Assembly (NCBI GenBank): GCA_030686995.1
Contig: CM060702.1
Span: 63,399,340-63,463,339, forward strand
DNA length: 64,000 nucleotides
Direction: 5' to 3'
Source: Artemisia argyi
Taxonomy: Eukaryota; Streptophyta; Magnoliopsida; Asterales; Asteraceae
In this document: positions 11,664 to 23,308 of the stretch, in pieces
How the letters are laid out: every line of letters begins with the position of its first letter
How positions within the stretch are numbered: the first letter of the stretch is position 1
Made by a program: the position numbers and the translations under genes
Notes under the pieces: model-generated
Told to the model about the DNA's origin: nothing
What the model saw: only the letters and a program-made list of their open reading frames with translations
Databases searched by the model: none

Positions 11664-12755
11664 ATTCCAAAGAACAATCCCAAGCCGTCAATTCCATATC
11701 CTTCACGATTGAATGATCAAAAGAACTGCGAAAGAGCTAATCATCAGATGGAAAAATTTTATCAAATTTTCCAAGAGTTACATTTCGATATTAGCTTCGC
11801 GGATGCTCTTCTTCTCATGCCTAAATTTGCTTCAACAATCAAAAATCTGATAAGCAATAAGGAAAAACTCTGTGAGATGGCTAAAACTCCACTTAATGAG
11901 CATTGCTCAGCAGTGCTCTTGAAAAAGCTTCCCGAAAAGCTTGGAGATCCCTAAAAAATTTCTAATTCCTTGTATTTTCCCGGGGATGGTTGAATGCTTT
12001 GCCTTTGCCGATCTTGGTGCAAGCATTAACCTTGTGCCTTACACAGTCTGGAAAAGACTCTCTCTACCCGCTCTCACTCCTACCTGCATGACTCTCGAGC
12101 TTGCAGACCGTACTATATCTCGTCCTCTCGGCATTGCCGAAGATATCTTCGTGAAAGTAGGAAAGTTCCATTTTTCCGATAGATTTCGTGATTGTTGATT
12201 TCGATGCTGACCTAAGAGTTCTCCTCATTCTCGGGAGGGGATTCTTAAGAACGGGTCGTGCTCTAATCGATGTATGCGAAGAAGAAATCACTCTACGTGT
12301 TGGAGGCGAAGCCATCACATTCAATCTTGATCAGACTTCAAGATACTCCTCCAACTATGACGCTAAAATGGTTAACCGAATTGACATCATCGATGTTGCG
12401 TCTGAGGAGTATTCTCAAGAACTCCTCGGTTTCTCAGCAAGTGGCAGTACCACTCTTTCTTCTGAGCCTATCATTTCCAACTCTTCCCCTTCTCTCACTC
12501 CGTTTGAGGGAAGTGACTTCTTTCTGGAAGAGGTCGAGGCCTTTCTTGCTCAGGATAGTTCAATCCCACATGGGGTTGATGAAAACTATCTTGACCCAGA
12601 GGGGGAAATTCTTCTTCTTGAAAGATTGTTAAATGACGATCCTTCACCCTCTCCGTCTCCAAAACAACTTCATAAAGCGGAAATTAAGTCTATCGAAAAA
12701 TCTGAAGAATTTCCCGAGGTTGAGCTCAAGGACTTGCCTCCTCATCTAGAATATG
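11664..12755 (+). pseudogene. B protease and pre-RT linker (frameshifted, ends at A2)
   Basis: A pre-protease segment (11700-11954) includes TPLNEHCSAVLLKKLPEKLG. It terminates at TAG-like frame breaks around 11952. The protease continues one frame over, with the active-site motif DLGAS at 12010-12024 (the usual D-T/S-G-A motif appears as D-L-G-A in Athila-like elements). A further frameshift near 12190 leads into VDFDADLRVLLILGRGFLRTGRALIDV and an acidic linker, up to PPHLEY. There A2 is inserted. The frame picks up at 20450. Confidence 0.8.
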
Positions 12756-14163
12756 TGATGCGTGGGAATCGCAACAGGCTTTACCTCTCGAGGGATCTCG
12801 AGAAGCTTACACCCCCACCAGGCAGTGTACCTGATCGTTGTAGTATAGTATAGTGACAAGTACCGGGGGATTGATCGTTCAGCTTAGGAATAGTGTCGCT
12901 AGGATTAGAAAGCCTAATTACTAGTTCTAAAGGTGAGGGATGATTATTTTTGTGTTTTTATATTTTTATGAAAGCAAGTAAAATCTCGGGTTTTGGAAGA
13001 GTGGGCGGAATTAGTTGCTATTCAACTAACCCAAAACTAAGATACAATCAAAATAAAATACTGAAAAAGAAAATAAACTAATTATACTAAGGTTGTGAGC
13101 AGTAATTGGAGAAAATGTGTTTACTTAGATTTCATTACTCCCTAGATATCTTTTACATGTTAATTACTTGTTATAATTGCATGGATGACGGATTGTATTC
13201 CTTAATACCATTCATGGGGTGGCATACATAACTCCCCAATTCTATGAGCTCTTATCTCCTCCTACACCATGCCCAGCACAACTATAGGGATTGTAAACAG
13301 TGGCTCATGCATTAAATACAACCAATAAAGACCTAGTACGCCTCGGTTCATGTTTCTTAAGACGTTCAAGCATGTTACCATTTGGAGATCTGCCAGTTTT
13401 CTTAAGCCAAACATATAAATCATTCATCCACAACAAAAATAAACAAGTAATCAACACATAATCAATATCTAGGTTTCATTAGATCTAAGCAACCACAAAA
13501 GAGATCTAGCCTAGCATAATAGAATTGAGACAAGAACAAGATATAGACAACCAACACATAGACATATTGATTGAATTAGAAGAACACTTATCTCAATTAC
13601 AATGCAAGGTATCAAGGGTTTGGAACCCTTGAAAAACCTGTAAAAGTTGCACCAAATTCGTCTTTAGGGTTTCTCCTAAAACTTCTCTTTTTTTTAATGT
13701 GAAAAACTAGAAAACTATATATAGGAAAAACGGGGGTGACGGCGTCAAGAGCAAGGATGTGACGCCGTCATCTCGCCGCCAAATACTTCCTCGGACGGCC
13801 TTGATCTACTTCTGACGGCCTGTGTGACGTCGTCATCAACTACGGATTTTTATTCTTGGGTTTTTGACGCCGTCAGGAACACTCTTGACGCCTTCATGAA
13901 CTACGGATTTTAATTCTTGAGGTTTGACGCCGTCATGGCATTACTCTTGACGCCGTCACCTACTGTTCCAGCATGAAAAATTGAGACTTTGCTGTTTTCT
14001 TCACTTTTATGCTCCAAAAACGTCCAAAATGGCTTCTTTTCCAGAATTCACTCTCCAAGTACCTAAAATCACAAAAGGAACGATTTAGGGCAATATTTGA
14101 TCAAATAAAGTCGGATTCGGGCTTAAATGACCCCCTAAAAATGGATCATTTTTCGCCTCATCA
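12756..14163 (-). repeat. A2 3' LTR
   Basis: On the plus strand it runs from TGATGCGTGG to CGCCTCATCA. The TATA-like palindrome CTATATATAG is at 13715-13724. The TGACG palindrome array (13737-13960) lies upstream of it in element sense. The polypurine-like tract AAGTGTAAGGGTATA (complement of about 14164-14178) adjoins it. Confidence 0.88.
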
Positions 14164-16627
14164 TATACCCTTACACTTGAGATTTGCTTGTCCTCAAGCA
14201 AATGCGCTTTTATTCTACTCAAAAGACAAGTTAGGGGTCATTTAACACTAATATAAAAGTAATTACAACAAATAATCGTTCCACTAAAGACCAATAGACA
14301 AGCACGGAGGTCATACACTAGCACCTCACAAATAGTGTTTAGATACTCACATCTCTCGGGTGTAATAAAGTAATATAACATTATGGAAATGGAAGATATC
14401 TCTCACTACCTGTCATAGCAAAATAGATTACCATAGGCTTGGGAAAGGATCAAACCTCCACCACATGGCGTAAGCACCTAGGATAAACTATCAAAGAGGT
14501 CTTTTAAAGGGTTGTAACGTTAGGTATAGGGATATGAATTACACGGTTTTGTTGGATAAAGGAAGTTTTACTGGTGGCGAGTTAACAATCTTGGTTAATT
14601 ACATGTACAATATGGCGTTGCTAAGCCAAGACTAGACACGACTTAAGCTAATAAATGAAAAATAACAAAAACATAAAATAAACATAGAATGAAACGGGAT
14701 GGTAGTCCGTATGTTTTTTTATTTTTTATTTTTTTATTATTTTATTTTTTCTTTTTTTATTTCTTGATTTTTTTTTTTATTATTATTATTTTTTTTTTGC
14801 ATACACTCTTACCCTACCATCCAAAATTATACATCATAGGGGATGAGAATTCCCCTTACACTTGAATTTTTACATACTTTACATTAAACTAATCTAATAA
14901 CTCGAATTAAGAAAATCAAAACACTTGGAGCACTTTTAAGATTAACGCACATATGGGGGTAATAATATTATGTTCTTCCCCATTACTCCATAAAATAAGT
15001 ACTTACCCATGAGTCCCAATCGTCCCAAAACAATATGTACAAGGATATGACTCGACTTAGCAACCATGTAATCAATTAGAAAGTTAACTTAGGGTTTAAC
15101 AAATAACAATAATGCACTAAAAATGAGCGCATACACGGAAGGCTAAGGCGATTTGGGTGTACATTTAAGTGGGGTGTAACAAATTCTTCCTTTAAGTAAG
15201 ATGCTTAAAGTTAGAAACGAAAAGATAGGCTCGGAGGGGTGTACTAGGGGTATCGTGTACTAAAAATGAGTACAACGCTAAGGTGTGGGAAAAATTAGTT
15301 GACTTAACTAGTCAAGTAGTATGACTTAAATGGTCAAGTAATTATGATACGGGTTTAACACAAGGGTGATCCTAATGCCTCTTATCATGTAGTAAATCCT
15401 ACCACAGGAATGTAGTCTCACTAGCGGTCTCGGGATGCATCACTAACGCAAGTTCTAGAATCTAAATGCTACCGGTACACTCATAAGCACTAATAATAAA
15501 TGCTTTTCCTATCAAATCTAAAGGCGAACCTCACATCTTTGGGTAGAAAATTTTTCTGAATATACGGTTATGTGCTAGTCATACAATCTCCTATCCATGA
15601 GACGCTTGCTATGGCTAAAGTTTCACTCCTAAATGTTGTAAAAAAATTTTAAATTTGGCGCTAAAATTACACTAACAAGTATTTCTCATAGTTTTATTAC
15701 ACATCTACTATCAAACAAAACAAACTCAAGCGAAAGTGCATATGTAAGGTATCATCTTTTTACCCTCCCCTTACACTTAAGATGAACATTGTCCCCAATG
15801 TTCAAGTAAAGAATGTAAAAGTGAAAAAGTAAAGAGAATGAAATCAAATACTCCCCTGATTCGCTCGGTATGGATTATAGGTTGGCCAGGTTAAATCTTC
15901 CTCCAAGAAAATGAACAACCAAAGCTTCCCTTCCAGAATATAAATCATCTCCTTGTCGAACATAACCTGTAAATCCTGACAAAAATAGACAAGACAACCT
16001 CGCGTAAAATCGGCGGCATCCTATATAAGTTTCTAAATCCTAGAAAACAAAGTAAGATATAATGCTTGTGGAATGAAGTTTGCAGATTTCCTGGAGATTA
16101 TAAAACTTAATAATTCACAAAAACCATAAGACTCCGTTAGAAAAACAAAACGGGTAAAATTTTCAGATTTTAACTCCTGACGCCGTCAGAATGGACCTGC
16201 AGAAATTCTTATGTTAAGTTTCCGGAAAATTTCTGGAAAAACTTGGTCTTACTTCCTGGAAAATCCTGCAAAACTTCATTATGACTCAATACAAGCATTT
16301 GACTCTAACAAATACGAATATACATGTTCATTTAATATTGTGGAGAATCATGATCGGTTTGTTTCTTAAAAACATATTTGGGGTTTCCCCTTACACTTAT
16401 CTTTTGCAAAAATACTTTTAGGTTGGAGTTAAGACTAGGCCAAACAACATAGTAAAGTATTTCCACATTTTAATTTAGAAACATGATCAACCAACAATAA
16501 AAATAAAGCATGCATACGGAAGCAAATAACAAACAAACGAATAAAATCACACAAAACATGGGTTGCCTCCCAAGAAGCGCTTTTCTTTATTTACGAGTCT
16601 TGTAGCTAGACTCAAGGTCATGGGTTA
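14164..16627 (-). mobile_element. A2 conserved 3' noncoding region
   Basis: About 2.46 kb lie between the ORF stop and the 3' LTR, colinear with the A1 and A3 equivalents. It has purine tracts (complement of CCCCTTACACTT) near 14863, 15768 and 16388 plus the terminal one at 14167. An inverted repeat GAACATTGTCCCCAATGTTC is at 15784-15803. It also has a TGACGCCGTCA near 16178, T/A-rich tracts at 14716-14800, and a GGGTTGCCTCCCA hairpin at about 16559-16572 just downstream of the ORF. No ORF is conserved among the three copies. Confidence 0.72.
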
Positions 16628-18865
16628 CTACGTGATCTCATCATTGGTTCCACTCTGTAGGTCGTCTTCTAAACCAGTTTTGTATTCCGGACCTAGTTGC
16701 AAACACTCTTTGTAGAAACCAAGCATCCTATTTCTAACATACTCTACTCCTCTACTTCTATCCTCCTCATTCCTATAATAAGCCGCTTGCTTATGTTCCT
16801 TTTCAAAATTAGAGAGAAGGTGGTATTGTTCAATCTTGTGGGGCATTTGATAAGCAACCTCATCATTCTCTTTCTTGAATCTAACTATCCCTAAAGTCGG
16901 ATCATAACTCATCCTAGTGGCCTCAACAAATGGTTTTCCGAATACTATTTGACTTAGGCAAGCATCTATCACCGGACGAATGTCTTCCACTATCATAAAA
17001 TCGATTTCATAGGTAAGATTCCCTATAATCACATGTAATCCCTTCACTCTTCCTGCAAAATTACTTATCCGATTCTTACCGGGCATCATCCTAAAATTGA
17101 GTTGCTTCTTCATCACCCAATTGTAATAAGTCCTAGTCATGATGTTCACGGGGGATCTAAGGTCGATGTAAGCTTTCCATATATGCATGTGCCCGATATT
17201 GCATGGGATGTTAATGGTAGAGGGGTCTCCCATTTTGATAAGGGGGTCGCCAAAGATATATGTTTTCTCGGGACTATCGAATAAATCCTTATGGTATTCC
17301 CGTTCTTCCTTGGTTGGCAACTTATCAAAATATTCTTCTATAGGTTCTACCTCCTCTAATTCCTCATCCTTATTAACCTCAACTTCCCTACTCTCATCCT
17401 TACTATCGGCTTCTATTCTAACTTCATCCTTGTCACTCTCCTCTATCTCCTTATCTATTGGCTTAATGGTGACAACATTGACAAAGTGGACATGTTTGGA
17501 TGATGAGGGGTCCTTAGTTTGGATTCCACTATTGGTGTCCCTAGTGTCCTTCCTAGGTGTGATTAATGCTTGGTTGTTGAGGGCTTTCAACAAGTTGTCA
17601 ATCATGTTGGTCATCTCCGTTTGTTGTTGGTTGAATTCGGTTTCGAACCTAGCTATGCGAGCTTCTTGAGATGCCATGAACTTTGACATCAATCCTTCAA
17701 GATTGTTGGTACTACCATAGTTGTTAGAAGGATTGTTGTTGAAAGTACGGTTGGATGGTGGACCGTTTGGTTGGTAACGATTAGGCGGATTGGAGGAATT
17801 GGGTTGATTTTGTTTCCACCTAAGGTTTGGGTGATTTTTCCATGAGGGGTTGTATGAATCACCGTAAGGGTTTGGCTCGGGCTTGAAAGTGTACCACTTA
17901 TCTCCCGCTTCGTCGGTACGCGTGGATGCATAGTCCGCAAAAGCTGTTCCGGGGAGTTCCACACAATCACGAGTGTCATGGGGACCACTACATAATTCGC
18001 ATGAAGAAGTGATTTTGTTCACTTGGCTTGAAGGCTTCGGAGCTTCGTAAGATTTCATGAGAAACTTGACTTGGTCCTCAAGTTCCATGATCCTACGTTC
18101 GGGAGTGCTAGAATTGTTCGAAGGCAAAGATATTGCCTTGACCGTTTTGTTCAAGTCATGGGGATCATTCCAACTTTCGTTGTCATAGAGAGCAAGATCT
18201 TCTATGAGTTCCCATGATTGTTCCGCACTATGATCACGTAGCTTACCACCGGCCGATTGGTCAATGGTTCGCCTCGTGGGGATGTCGATATGGTCATAAA
18301 AAATTTGGACTTGGAGCCAAAGATCTATGCCATGATGAGGGACTTTTTGGAGTAAGTCCTTGAAACGAGTCCATGTTTCATAAAGAGATTCATTTTGACA
18401 TTGTTGGAACATCAAGATGTCATTTCTAAGCTTAGTAGTTCTCCCCGGTGGGAAAAATTGAGCAAGGAAACGAGTGGTGAGATCATCCCATGTGGTGATG
18501 GATCCCGAGGGTAAACGCTCAAGCCATTGATTAGCTTGATCCCGTAGAGAGAATTGGAATAGGCGTAAACGGGTAGTCTCTCTAGTTTCAACACCTAGGT
18601 CTATGGAATCTACGATTTTGAGAAAGTCCTTAAGATGTTGGTTTGGATCTTCGGAACGAAGTCCATGGAATGCACATCCGCTTTGCACCAACCGGATGGT
18701 GTCGGATCGCAAGGGGGTTACATTGGCTCCGGTGAGCTCAATGGTGCTTCGGTAGCCTTGATGGCTAGGACGGGAATACTCTCCTAAGGTTCGGGGCCTA
18801 AGGGGTTCAAGTGGTGGGTTTTGTTGTTGTGGGATGACGGGTTCAAAGATGTTACCACCTTCCAT
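16628..18865 (-). CDS. A2 gag plus pseudo-protease ORF (745 aa)
   Basis: This is a single uninterrupted ORF, read from ATG at 18865. An upstream in-frame ATG at 18910 would add 15 residues, but A3 starts at the equivalent of 18865. The N-terminal half is a retrotransposon gag domain (RSDTIRLVQSGCAFHGLRSE, LRLFQFSLRDQANQWLERLP, FLAQFFPPGRTTKLRNDI). A zinc-knuckle-like CELCSGPHDTRDC follows, then an Asn/Pro-rich linker, a short coiled-coil-like stretch, and a Lys/Glu-rich acidic region. The last 190 residues resemble a retroviral-type aspartic protease, but the active-site motif reads IDLRSP, with Arg where Gly is needed. The ORF ends GTNDEIT. No RT or integrase follows. Related proteins in Asteraceae annotations are often called hypothetical or MAK10-like, which is probably a misnomer. 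Expected role: capsid for particles powered in trans. Confidence 0.85.
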   Translation of the reverse strand: MEGGNIFEPVIPQQQNPPLEPLRPRTLGEYSRPSHQGYRSTIELTGANVTPLRSDTIRLVQSGCAFHGLRSEDPNQHLKDFLKIVDSIDLGVETRETTRLRLFQFSLRDQANQWLERLPSGSITTWDDLTTRFLAQFFPPGRTTKLRNDILMFQQCQNESLYETWTRFKDLLQKVPHHGIDLWLQVQIFYDHIDIPTRRTIDQSAGGKLRDHSAEQSWELIEDLALYDNESWNDPHDLNKTVKAISLPSNNSSTPERRIMELEDQVKFLMKSYEAPKPSSQVNKITSSCELCSGPHDTRDCVELPGTAFADYASTRTDEAGDKWYTFKPEPNPYGDSYNPSWKNHPNLRWKQNQPNSSNPPNRYQPNGPPSNRTFNNNPSNNYGSTNNLEGLMSKFMASQEARIARFETEFNQQQTEMTNMIDNLLKALNNQALITPRKDTRDTNSGIQTKDPSSSKHVHFVNVVTIKPIDKEIEESDKDEVRIEADSKDESREVEVNKDEELEEVEPIEEYFDKLPTKEEREYHKDLFDSPEKTYIFGDPLIKMGDPSTINIPCNIGHMHIWKAYIDLRSPVNIMTRTYYNWVMKKQLNFRMMPGKNRISNFAGRVKGLHVIIGNLTYEIDFMIVEDIRPVIDACLSQIVFGKPFVEATRMSYDPTLGIVRFKKENDEVAYQMPHKIEQYHLLSNFEKEHKQAAYYRNEEDRSRGVEYVRNRMLGFYKECLQLGPEYKTGLEDDLQSGTNDEIT

Positions 18866-19011
18866 GATGTCGGATGGTAAAGAGTTACGAACAAAAGTAC
18901 GAAGAAACAAGATAGACTAAAGAAGACCTAAAAATAAAAATAAAATCTTACTAGAAAGGAATCTAGCAAGTAGACCTAATAAAAAGAAATTCTAACCTAG
19001 ACAATAACTAT

Positions 19012-19029
19012 TCCCCGGCAGCGGCGCCA
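19012..19029 (-). other. Primer binding site of A2
   Basis: The complement reads TGGCGCCGCTGCCGGGGA, separated from the LTR by the 6-base spacer 19030-19035. It is identical to the B primer binding site. Confidence 0.85.
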
Positions 19030-19035
19030 AAAACT

Positions 19036-20444
19036 TGATGCGTGGGAATCGCAACAGGCTTTACCTCTCGAGGGATCTCGAGAAGCTTACAACCCCCACC
19101 AGGCAGTGTACCTGATCGTTGTAGTATAGTATAGTGACAAGTACTGGGGGATTGATCGTTCAGCTTAGGAATAGTGTCGCTAGGATTAGAAAGCCTAATT
19201 ACTAGTTCTAAAGGTGAGGGATGATTATTTTTGTGTTTTTATATTTTTATGAAAGCAAGTAAAATCTCGGGTTTTGGAAGAGTGGGCGGAATTAGTTGCT
19301 ATTCAACTAACCCAAAACTAAGATACAATCAAAATAAAATACTGAAAAAGAAAATAAACTAATTATACTAAGGTTGTGAGCAGTAATTGGAGAAAATGTG
19401 TTTACTTAGATTTCATTACTCCCTAGATATCTTTTACATGTTAATTACTTGTTATAATTGCATGGATGACGGATTGTATTCCTTAATACCATTCATGGGG
19501 TGGCATACATAACTCCCCAATTCTATGAGCTCTTATCTCCTCCTACACCATGCCTAGCACAACTATAGGGATTGTAAACAGTGGCTCATGCATTAAATAC
19601 AACCAATAAAGACCTAGTACGCCTCGGTTCATGTTTCTTAAGACATTCAAGCATGTTACCATTTGGAGATCTGCCAGTTTTCTTAAGCCAAACATATAAA
19701 TCATTCATCCACAACAAAAATAAACAAGTAATCAACACATAATCAATATCTAGGTTTCATTAGATCTAAGCAACCACAAAAGAGATCTAGCCTAGCATAA
19801 TGGAATTGAGACAAGAACAAGATATAGACAACCAACACATAGACATATTGATTGAATTAGAAGAACACTTATCTCAATTACAATGCAAGGTATCAAGGGT
19901 TTGGAACCCTTGAAAAACCTATAAAAGTTGCACCAAATTCGTCTTTAGGGTTTCTCCCAAAACTTCTTTTTTTTTAATGTGAAAAACTAGAAAACTATAT
20001 ATAAGAAAAACGGGGGTGACGGCGTCAAGAGCAAGGGTGTGACGCCGTCATCTCGCCGCCAAATACTTCCTCGGACGGCCTTGATCTACTTCTGACGGCC
20101 TGTGTGACGCCGTCATCAACTACGGATTTTTATTCTTGGGCTTTTGACGCCGTCAGGAACACTCTTGACGCCTTCTTGAACTACGGATTTTAATTCTTGA
20201 GGTTTGACGCCGTCATGGCATTACTCTTGACGCCGTCACCTACTGTTTCCAGCATGGAAAATTGAGACTTTTCCGTTTTCTTCACTTTTATGCTCCAAAA
20301 ACGTCCAAAATGGCTTCTTTTCCAGAATTCACTCTCCAAGTACCTAAAATCACAAAAGGAACGATTTAGGGCAATATTTGATCAAATAAAGTCGGATTCG
20401 GGCTTAAATGACCCCCTAAAAACGGATCATTTTTCGCCTCATCA
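19036..20444 (-). repeat. A2 5' LTR
   Basis: This 1409 bp LTR is nearly identical to 12756-14163, with a dozen or so single-base differences visible. It carries the same TGACG palindrome array (about 20018-20240) and TATA-like TATATA near 19997. It ends CCTCATCA, immediately followed by the duplication ATATG. Confidence 0.9.
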
Positions 20445-20449
20445 ATATG

Positions 20450-21212
20450 CATTTCTGGAGGGTGATGATAAATTACCCGTCATTATTGCTAAAGACTTGA
20501 AAGATGAGGAAAAGGCTGCACTCCTAAAGGTTCTTAAGGCAAACAAGCTAGCAATTGCTTGGAAACTCTCCGACATTAAGGGCGTTAGCCCGGACTTTTG
20601 TACACACAAAATCTTAATGGAGGATGACTTTAAGCCAGCAGTACAACAATAGAGATGGGTAAATCCCAAAATCCATGAAGTTATCAAACAAGAGGTTCTA
20701 AAACTTCTTGATGCGGGATTGATTTACCCTATATCTGATAGTCCAATTCATTGCGTTCCTAAAAAGGGTGGCATAACCGTTGTCACCAATGAGGAAAACG
20801 AGTTGATTCCAACTCGTTTGGTCACGGGTTGGCGAGTATGTATTGACTATCGAAAGTTGAATGAAGCCACCCGTAAAGACCATTTTCCTCTGCCTTTTAT
20901 GGATCAGATGCTCGAAAGACTAGCGGGGAATGAATACTACTCGATGGTTTCTCGGGTTACTTCCAAATCCCCAATGATCCACAGGATCAAGAGAAAACTA
21001 CCTTCACATGCCCCTACGGAACTTTTGCTTACAGACGAATGCCTTTCGGCTTATGTAATGCACCAGGCACGTTCCAGAGGTGCATGATGTCTATCTTTTT
21101 CGACATGATCGGGAAAACCATGGAGGTATTTATGGATGACTTTTCAGTCATCGGGGATTCATTCCAGTCTTGTCTCTCCCACTTGGAACAGATGCTTAAA
21201 CGTTGCAAATAA
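20450..21212 (+). pseudogene. B reverse transcriptase (stops and frameshift)
   Basis: This continues the B reading frame interrupted at 12755. Recognisable RT segments are HKILMEDDFKPAVQQ, LLDAGLIYPISDSP, GWRVCIDYRKLN, PYGTFAYRRMPFGLCNAPGT and the catalytic FMDD at 21129-21140. Lesions are TAG at 20650-20652, a one-base frameshift at about 20940-20950 (the frame moves at EYYS/DGFSGYF), and TAA at 21210-21212. RT copies element RNA into cDNA inside the particle; this copy is dead. Confidence 0.88.
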
Positions 21213-22200
21213 ACGAATTTAAGTCTCAACTGGGAGAAGAGCCATTTTATGGTTAAAGAGGGCATTGTCCTCGGCCATAAAATTTCAAAGAACGGGATTG
21301 AGGTTGACAAAGCCAAAATCGATGTCATTGCTAAATTACCTCATCCCACCACCGTTAAAGGTGTCAGAAGCTTTTTGGATCATGCTGGCTTCTACCGTAG
21401 GTTTATCCAAGATTTCTCTAAGATTGCCTGGCCTATGACCCATCTCCTCGAGAAGGATGCTCCTTTCATCTTCTCTCCTAAGTGCATCAAAGCTTTTGAA
21501 ACATTAAAGAAAAAGCTTACTGAGGCACCGATTCTTGTTGCCCCCGATTGGGACCTACCTTTTGAGCTTATGTGTGATGCTAGTGATTTTGCCATAGGTG
21601 CGGTCATGGGGCAACGAAAAGCAAAATACTTCCAGCCTATACACTACGCAAGCAAAACTATGACCGAGGCTCAGAGTCATTACACCACCACTGAAAAAGA
21701 ACTATTGGCTGTGGTGTATGCCTTTGAAAAATTCCGGCCATACTTAATCCTGACCAAATGCGTAGTGTATACGGATCACTTAGCTTTGAAGTACCTATTT
21801 GTAAAGCAAGATGCAAAGCCGAGGTTACTCCGTTGGGTTCTCCTCCTCCAAGAATTTGATATCATTATCCGTGATAAAAAAAGGAGCCGAGAACCTTGCT
21901 GCTGATCATCTCTCACGATTAGAAAACCCTCACCAGGATGTGTCCGAGAAACAGGAAATAAATGAAACATTTCCTCTCGAGACACTCAATGCAGTTGCTT
22001 TTCGTAGTGACTCTACTACCCCATGGTTTGCCGACTTTGCAAATTACCATGCGGGTAACTTCATCGTGAATTGGATGACGTCCCAACAGAAGAACAAATT
22101 CTTCAAAGACGTTAAACATTACTTTTGGGACGACCCTTATCTCTTCAAAATCTGTGCCGATCAAGTTCAGGCGATGTGTATACGGATAGGAAACCGCTGA
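21213..22200 (+). pseudogene. B RT thumb, RNase H and start of integrase region
   Basis: The segment from 21249 carries [20 protein letters not shown] and the RT connection motif [13 protein letters not shown]. It then carries RNase H motifs ([48 protein letters not shown]). The frame breaks at an A7 run (21876-21882) and resumes as [16 protein letters not shown] in the next frame, up to TGA near 22198-22200. The product would process the RNA/DNA hybrid. Confidence 0.86.
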
Positions 22201-23308
22201 TATTCTCAAGGCTTGCCATGCTGGACCCACCGGGGGCCACCATAGTCCTAACTACACCGCCAAAAAGGTGTTTGATTCCGGTTTCTATTGGCCCACGATC
22301 TATAAGGATGCCCACGAGTTAGTCAAAGCTTGTGATGCTTGTCAGCGTCACGAGAATATTTCACAAAAGAACGAAATGCCACAAAATGCCATTCAAGTTT
22401 GTGAAATCTTTGACGTCTGGGGCATTGATTTTATGGGGCCATTCCCATCTTCTCGTGGAAACAAATACATTCTCGTGGCTGTTGACTACTTGTCAAAATG
22501 GGTTGAGGCAAAGGCCTTACCCACCAACGATGCCCGAGTTGTTGTGAAATTCTTGAAATCCCTCTTTGATCGTTTTGGAACTCCCCGTGCCATCATTAGT
22601 GATCGTGGTACTCACTTTTGCAATGATCAATTTGCAAAAGTCATGCTTAAGTACGGTGTTACTCATCGTCTTTCTACCGCATATCACCCACAAACAAGTG
22701 GGCAGGTGGAGGTTTCAAACCTTGGTATTAAGCGGATTCTTGAGAGGACCGTAGGTGAAAACCGTGCGTCCTGGTCGGATAAACTAGATGATGCACTCTG
22801 GGCCTTCCGTACAGCTTACAAAACACCCATCGGGTGCACTCCCTACAAGCTTGTATACGGAAAGGCGTGTCATTTACCGATCGAGCTCGAGTACAAAGCC
22901 TACTGGGCCTTGAAACATACAAACTACGATCTTCATAAAGCGGGTGATCACCGTAAGATTCAACTCAATGAATTAAACGAACTTCGTGATCAAGCCTACG
23001 AGAACTCTTTGATCTACAAAGAAAAGACAAAGAAGATTCACGACTCCAAAATTAAGAACCGCATTTTCAACGTCGGTGACAGAGTCCTTCTTTTCAATTC
23101 TAGGTTAAAGATCTTCTCGGGGAAATTAAAAACCCGATGGACTGGACCGTTCACTGTTGCAAAAGTATATCCATACGGGACTGTTGAGTTATCTCAACCC
23201 GAAGGTCCTAACTTCAAAGTGAATGGTCATCGTTTGAAACATTATTTTGGAGAGGACATACCATCCATGGTTGTCTCGGATCTCCAAACTTTTCCCATGG
23301 ACCAATGA
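22201..23308 (+). pseudogene. B integrase
   Basis: The zinc-binding N-terminus ([11 protein letters not shown] and ACDACQRH) starts in a shifted frame near 22206. An open frame then runs from 22268 to 23308 without interruption. The catalytic core shows D in [11 protein letters not shown] in [11 protein letters not shown] and E in [10 protein letters not shown], the D,D(35)E triad. The Athila-typical [20 protein letters not shown] and a C-terminal [20 protein letters not shown] segment follow. Integrase inserts the cDNA and makes the 5 bp duplications seen here. The catalytic core itself looks undamaged, but it depends on a broken polyprotein. Confidence 0.9.

Larger units (their letters stand above)
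12756..20444 (-). mobile_element. A2: intact-ORF non-autonomous family A element
   Basis: This 7689 bp element sits on the minus strand inside the B protease-RT linker, with target duplications ATATG at 12751-12755 and 20445-20449. The left (3') LTR is 12756-14163 (1408 bp), the right (5') LTR 19036-20444 (1409 bp), and the PBS is the complement of 19012-19029. The LTRs differ by about 1 per cent by eye. It has one long ORF (gag plus protease-like) and no RT or integrase. It is the best-preserved member of family A here. Confidence 0.92.
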
